From the NCBI GenBank assembly GCA_030490835.1, contig CM059971.1:40906012-40970011 (forward strand): a DNA stretch of 64,000 nucleotides, read 5' to 3'. Positions 58,835-64,000 of the stretch are shown piece by piece. How positions within the stretch are numbered: position 1 is the first letter of the stretch; the number at the start of each line of letters is the position of its first letter. Origin of the DNA: Annona cherimola (lineage: Eukaryota; Streptophyta; Magnoliopsida; Magnoliales; Annonaceae). A program made the position numbers and the translations under genes. Below the pieces are notes generated by a model. That model was not told where the DNA came from. It ran no database searches and saw nothing but the letters and a program-made list of their open reading frames with translations.

Positions 58835-59930
58835 TTGCTCATTTTTCAAGTATGTTTCAAGGCAAAGGCCAACAACGTTTGGTTCATAGATAGTGGTTGC
58901 TCAAGGCATATGACTGGAGAAAGAAGTTTATTTCATAAACTCAAGCCTTGCAATGATGGAACTGTTGCCTTTGAAAATAATGAGAAAGGTAAAATCAAAG
59001 GTAGAGGAAACATTTATAGTATTTCAAATGCATGTATGGAGGATGTGTTATTTGTTGAAGGACTCAAGCACAATCTGATGAGTATTAGCCAATTATGTGA
59101 CAAAGGGTACAAGGTTGTGTTTGAATCATCTATATGTAATGTAGTTGATGGAGAACATATCTTGTTTAGCGGAAAAAGACATGGAAATGTATATTTGGTT
59201 TCACTTGATGAACTAGATGGTCAATGTCTAATGGTCATTGATAATGATCCATGGGTTTGGCATAAGAGGCTTGGGAATGTAAACATGTCAAACATCAAGA
59301 CCCTATGAAAAAAAAGTTTGGTAGAAGGATTGCCAAAATTGAAATATGACAAAGATAAAATTTGTAAGGCATGTCAACTATCAAAACAACCTAAAATGCC
59401 TTTTTCCTCCAAAAAGGAGATTTCTACCACTAGGCCACTTGAATTGCTACACATGGATCTATATGGGTCATTCGACATTTTAACCATTGGTGGAAAGAAG
59501 TATGTGTTTGTAATAGTTGATGATTTTTCAAGATTCATATGGGTAATTCTCTTAGCTAGCAAAGATGAAGCTTTCTCTATGTTTGCAACTTTTGTAAACT
59601 TGGTGCAAAATGAAAAATAAAGTACTATTATGACCATTAGAAGTGATCATGGTGGTGAGTTTGAAAATAAACAATTCATAGAATTATATAATGAAAAAGG
59701 AATTCACCACACATTTTCTGCACCAAGAACTCCACAACAAAATGGAGTGGCTGAAAGGAAAAATAGAACCATACAAGAGATGGCTAGAACAATGCTAAAT
59801 GAGAGTAAATGATCCAAGAAATTTTGGGGTGAAGCTATAAGTACAGTTTGTCATGTGTTAGACCGAGTTACTATTAGAGCAATCTTGAAAAAGACCCCAT
59901 ATGAGCTATGAAAAGGTACAAAACCAAATA
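58835..59930 (+). pseudogene. Copia B protease and integrase
   Basis: Open pieces 58835-59308, 59318-59620 and 59630-59812 share one frame, split by stops. Protease DSG is present (WFIDSGCSRHMTG). In the zinc-binding domain the second His is Asn (HKRLGN, where Copia A has HTRLGH); both Cys remain (CKACQLSK). The integrase acids are present in HMDLYGS, RSDHGGEFEN and NGVAERKNRT. A TGA follows MLNESK and another follows KKTPYEL, the latter at the same codon where Copia A has TAG. Confidence 0.88.
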
Positions 59931-61160
59931 TTTCATATTTTCATGCTTTTTGTTACACGTGTTATGTTTTGAACAATGGAAAAACCAACTTGGGAAAACT
60001 GAATGCTAAGAGTGATGAGGCAATATTCCTTGGTTACTCATCAAATAGCAAAGCATATAGAGTCTTCAATAAAAGGAACCAAGTTATAGAATAGTCAATA
60101 CATGTTGTTTTTGATGAATTTAATCCATGCTCTAAAAGAAAAGATGATTTGAGTGATTCAGATGATGTCATAAGTAACCTTGAAAAATTGCATGTGGAAA
60201 AGCAAGAAGAATCCACAGAAGAAAGGGTAAGTGAAGGTAATAATTCCTATAAACCTCCAACTGATTTAAAATTCAAAAATGCCCATCCAATTGAGTAAGT
60301 TATAGGCAATATTTATGAAGGTGTAAAAACTAGAAGGTCAAAATAAAATATTTGTGGACAATATGCCTTTGTATCCAAAATTGAACCAACCACTATTGAC
60401 CAAGCTCTTGAAACTGGATCATAGCAATGCAAGAGGAATTAAATCAATTTGAAAGAAACCAAGTTTGGCATCTTGTTCCAATACCAAAGGACTGTACTGT
60501 CATTGGCACAAAATGGGTCTTTAGGAACAAATTAGAAGAAAGTAGACTTGAACAAAGCTAGACTTGTGGCAAAAGGATACTCACAAGAAAAAGGAATAGA
60601 CGTTGAGGAATCTTATGCTCCGGTTGCTAGATTAGAAGCCACTCGTATTTTACTAGCCTTTACATCTCACATGAACTTCAAGTTGTTTCAAATGGATGTT
60701 AAAAGTGCATTTTTGAATGAGTATATACATGAATAAGTGTATGTTGAACAACCACCTAGATTTGAGGAGAAAGATCAATCTAAATTTGTATACAAATTAA
60801 CCAAAGCACTATATGGATTAAAACAAGCTTCAAGGGCTTGGTATGAAAGATTAAGCAAATTTTTGATTGATCATGACTTCCAAAAAGGAAAGGTAGACAC
60901 CACGTTGTTCATTAAGTATAAAGAAAGAGACATTTTGATTATTCAAATTTATGTAGATGATATTATTTTTGGTGCTACTAATGAGATTCTTTGTTAAGAA
61001 TTTTTTGAGCTTATGAAGAAGGAATTTGAGATGAGTATGATGGGGGAGCTGAATTTCTTCCTTAGACTACAAATTAAGCAATTAAGTGAATGAATTTTCA
61101 TCAATCAGTCCAAGTACATCAAAGAAATGCTAAAGAAATTCGGAATGTAAACTAGCAAGG
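59931..61160 (+). pseudogene. Copia B integrase tail and reverse transcriptase
   Basis: After a broken linker (59931-60547) come 60548-60736 ([31 protein letters not shown]) and 60737-60997 (YGLKQASRAWYERL, QIYVDDIIFGAT), in one frame with a TAA between them. Further stops occur near 60996, 61092 and 61148. A roughly 10-codon gap relative to A lies near 60410. Catalytic Asp residues are present. Confidence 0.86.
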
Positions 61161-61174
61161 GAGCAAATACTCCA

Positions 61175-61893
61175 ATGAGTTCAACAATCAAGATTGACAC
61201 GGATGAAAACGGTAAATGTATCGATCAAAAGCTATATAGAAGTATGATAGGTTCTTTGTTGTATCTAACTACTTCTAGATCGAATATTCTTTTCAGTGTT
61301 TGCATGTGTTATAGATTTCAAGCATGTCCTAAAGAATCACATTTATTAGCTGTACAAAGAATTTTTAAATATTTGATAAATACCATTAATCTTGGACTAT
61401 GGTATCCAAAGGGGTCAATTTTTGATTTAATTGGCTACTCGGATGCGGATTTTGCAGGATACAAAGTAGAAAGAAAAAGTACTAGTGGGAATGTCAGTTC
61501 CTTGGAAACATGTTGGTTTCATGGTATTCAAGGAAACAAACTAGTGTTGCTCTATCTACGGCGGAAGCCGAATAGATAGCCGTCGGGAGCTGTTGTGCCC
61601 AATTGCTTTGGATGAAACAACAACTTAGGGACTATGACATGGATTTTAAAGAAATACCTATTAGATGTGATAATACTAGTGCAATATGTTTGAGTAAAAA
61701 TTCAGTCTTGCATTCTAGGACCAAGCATATAGACCTAAGACATCATTTTATCAGAGAACATGTAGAAAATCATGATATATGTTTGGAATATGTGAAAACA
61801 GAAGATCAAATTGCAGATATTTTTACCAAACCTCTATCAAAAGAACCATTTTATAAAATTAGAAATGATATGGGGATGATTGAGTTAAATTAG
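61175..61893 (+). pseudogene. Copia B RNase H
   Basis: Pieces 61175-61579 and 61603-61893. GYSDADFAG, RCDNTSAICL, TKHIDLRHHFIREHV and QIADIFTK are present. A frameshift near 61490 (after KSTSG) and a stop at 61573-61575 interrupt the STAEAEY region. It ends IELN then stop at the same place as Copia A. Confidence 0.87.
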
Positions 61894-62280
61894 GAACAAT
61901 AAGATCAGAGAAATGAACTTAGAAAAGCACAAGCTGAGGGGGAGCACAGGTTCAGCGGGAGCAGCCTCCGCCATTTTCAAAGGATTAACCCGCTCCATCT
62001 TTATTTTTTGATCAATTGACAAAAAGGGAGAGAATAGATTAGGATTTGAGTCTCAGATTGGGCAGATTATACATAAGTTTGCATATGAAAAGTTTGTTCT
62101 GCTTATGTTCTGTTTTTAAATGCTTGTATGAATGATTTTAACTTCTGATTTATTGACAATGGAATATGTATGACCTATGATAATTCTAAAGATACCAAAA
62201 CAAGATAAAATAGTATATTTTAAAGACATTGAAAGGTATACACTCAAATCGGTTTTATCAATCATCAAAAATGGGAAGAT
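61894..62280 (+). other. Copia B 3' untranslated region with several PPT-like tracts
   Basis: No extra ORF here. Purine tracts GAGGGGGAGCA (about 61937), AAAAAGGGAGAGA (62020-62032) and AAAAATGGGAAGAT (62267-62280) occur; the last abuts the 3' LTR. The middle tract aligns with the second PPT of Copia A (46127-46140), so the extra ORF of A would sit between 61893 and about 62019. Confidence 0.75.
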
Positions 62281-62755
62281 TGTTGGAAACATGTGTTCAA
62301 ATAAGCCAAGTTTATGTTTTGATGATTAACAAATCAATTTGAGTAAGTTTTGGTTACTAACATGTTTGTGAAGATGATTAAAGGATATAAAAATGAAGAA
62401 AATGAAGCATGACAGGTAAAGTCGATCCCCAAGTCCACTTAAGTATCCACTTAGGCCAAGTCGATCCCCAAGTCGACTCTAGTAGCGACTTCAAAATGTC
62501 ATTTTCATCCAGCGTTGAAATCGGAGAGCAAAGCTTTCGAAGTCGACTTCACATGCGACTTGGGCGAAGTAGCAGACCAAGTCGACTCCAGCATCAATTT
62601 CAAACGTGATTTTCTATCCAGCGTTGAAATCGAGGACGAAAGCTGCCGAAGTCGCAGACCAAGTCGACTCCACAAGTGACTTGAGTGAAGTCGCAGACCA
62701 AGTTGACTCCACAAGTGACTTGGGTGAAGTCGTAGACCAAGTTGACTCTAGCTTC
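62281..62755 (+). repeat. Copia B 3' LTR, first 475 bp
   Basis: Starts TGTTGGAAACATG after the PPT and aligns with 55254 onward, including GTCGAC dyads at 62415-62755. It is interrupted by the LTR at 62756; 62751-62755 (GCTTC) should be one target duplication. Confidence 0.9.
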
Positions 62756-64000
62756 TGTTGGTCCCGAGTTAATGGCAATTACCCAAGAGGGGAGGGGTGA
62801 ATTGGGTATTTAAAAAATTATAACTTAGACAGAAACTTTACCCCGGATTAATCTATTCCCCTTTATGAAGAAACAAAATAGAAAGCAATATTATGTAAAG
62901 AGCAGATATATAAATCAAGCACACAAGATTTTTATAGTGGTTCGAGCAACCTCCCTACTCCACTCTTCCAAGCTCACACTCCTTGTGACTTGGGTTCCAC
63001 TATTGTATTCCTCAAATACAATTAGAGCCACTGCTCCCTTCTAGATTCCAGCTCTAGGGGGCTTCAACAAATCTCAGCACAAGTAGGTGATGAGTTCCAC
63101 TCCAATCACACACTACTTTGCCTTTACTTGATCTTAGTTCCTCAAACTAAATCAAGTTCAATACAAACAAATGAAATAACAAAAGAATCTACACTTTACA
63201 GATGTGTAGTAGCAATTTGGCGCAGAGAAGAACTCGTAGTATTGGCCTTGAAGATTCAGAAGTTGGGCTCTAGTAGTTTGAAGCAAAGTTCTTCTTCTTT
63301 GGATTGGCTTGATCTCTTTAATGCTCTTGAAGATGGGAGTTATGCACACTTAATGATTCTCAGCTACTTCCCTCGTCCACAATGAATGCCCTTTATAATT
63401 GTGGAGGGAATCCGAACGTTTAAAGGTAGGTGGCGCGCATTTAATGCGCCAACGTTCGAATATTTTCCGACCGTTGCGACCCAAGTCGCAGGTGGAGTCG
63501 ACTTCGGATGCGACTTCGCCCAAGTCGCAGATGAAGTCGACTTCGGGTGCGACTTGGCCTCTCCGTCGCAACTTCAAGTTCTAGATCGGGTCGACTTGGG
63601 CATCGACTTGACCCAAGTCGTAAGTGGAGTCGACTTCGGTGTGCGACTTCACTTTGGCAGGAAGCTTGATGATCTTGAATTCTTGGAATGCTTGGTTCAT
63701 TCATTTCCTTTTGGATCATTATCTTCTTCTTAGCTTGCTTGGCTTCTTTCTTTGATCTTTTTATTCTGGAATGGCTTCACATATTTGTAGTCTTCTTGAA
63801 GAACTTGTTTTTGATTCATCCTTCTTGCTTTCGATACTAGTCTTCATGTCTTGAGTTTCTTCACCTTAAAATGTACTTGAAGCTTTTCTTTGGACTTGAT
63901 AAACTTGATTTTGATAATGAGCTTGTATCTTTGATTTGGTCTTGAGAGATCTTAAGTTGATCTTGGAAATGAGCTTGAATCTGCATTTTGGACTTTGAAG
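62756..64000 (-). mobile_element. Copia LTR nested in the Copia B 3' LTR
   Basis: It begins TGTTGGTCCCGAG on the plus strand and aligns with 32856 onward, so the element is minus-strand and this is its rightmost-read LTR end or a solo LTR. GTCGAC dyads lie at 63475-63660. It runs off the window. ORFs at 63128-63733 have close twins at 33230-33808 but fall in LTR sequence with dyads, so I do not call genes. Confidence 0.88.

Larger units (their letters stand above)
55254..64000 (+). mobile_element. Copia B: Sirevirus-like element, heavily mutated, right end outside the window
   Basis: 5' LTR 55254-56907, PBS 56910-56921, gag-pol 56956-61893, PPT 62267-62280, 3' LTR from 62281, itself interrupted at 62756. 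Gag and pol are colinear with Copia A, but the internal region is 5.4 kb versus 7.4 kb because the extra ORF is absent. The left flanking 5 bp are ATAAA; the partner is outside. At least ten in-frame stops make it inactive. Confidence 0.92.

Overview
The window looks like repeat-dense plant nuclear DNA, very probably from a flowering plant. It is AT-rich, and everything I can identify belongs to plant LTR retrotransposons (Sirevirus-like Copia, Tat/Ogre-like Gypsy, a Gypsy-derived family with almost no coding capacity) or to small MITE-like elements. I see no convincing host gene, tRNA, rRNA or CRISPR array. Species cannot be told from this sequence.

Layout. 1-10956: a minus-strand, nearly non-coding retrotransposon of a family called F1 here, with a 5.73-kb LTR, a gag relic and an array of primer-binding-site (PBS) copies. 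10957-12688: the 3' end and 3' LTR of a plus-strand Gypsy element whose LTR begins TGATAA. 12689-32416: a decayed minus-strand Tat-like Gypsy element (gag at 15897-17116, 5' LTR start at 32416). It is split by an F1 solo LTR (12907-15578), a TGATAA solo LTR (17713-20905) that itself holds a Copia solo LTR (18552-20173), and a 10.8-kb tandem F1 array (21116-31914) of four LTRs alternating with three short internal domains. 32417-36125: a cluster of related MITE-like elements, one split by a Copia solo LTR (32856-34561). 36180-43528: F1 pieces, including a plus-strand element at 37551-43528. 43529 onward: a minus-strand F1 LTR holding two large Copia insertions, A (43950-55028, minus) and B (55254 to beyond the window, plus). 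A further Copia LTR (62756-64000) sits in B's 3' LTR.

How the parts relate. F1 has a PBS for initiator tRNA-Met, a polypurine tract (PPT) and LTRs, but almost no protein; its gag relic points to a Ty3/Gypsy chromovirus ancestor, so it would have needed enzymes from elsewhere. Copia A and B encode gag, protease, integrase, reverse transcriptase and RNase H, all now broken. A also carries an extra downstream ORF that B lacks.

Most notable: (1) the tandem LTR array between one pair of target-site duplications (TSDs); (2) the roughly 80-bp iteration of the PBS unit in F1; (3) the extra ORF in Copia A, preceded by the same dyad-symmetric GTCGAC repeats that fill the Copia LTRs; (4) unrelated LTR families each carrying their own palindrome cluster near the TATA box. 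Coordinates of LTR ends were read directly from TG/CA termini, PBS, PPT and TSDs; similarity between copies was judged by eye.
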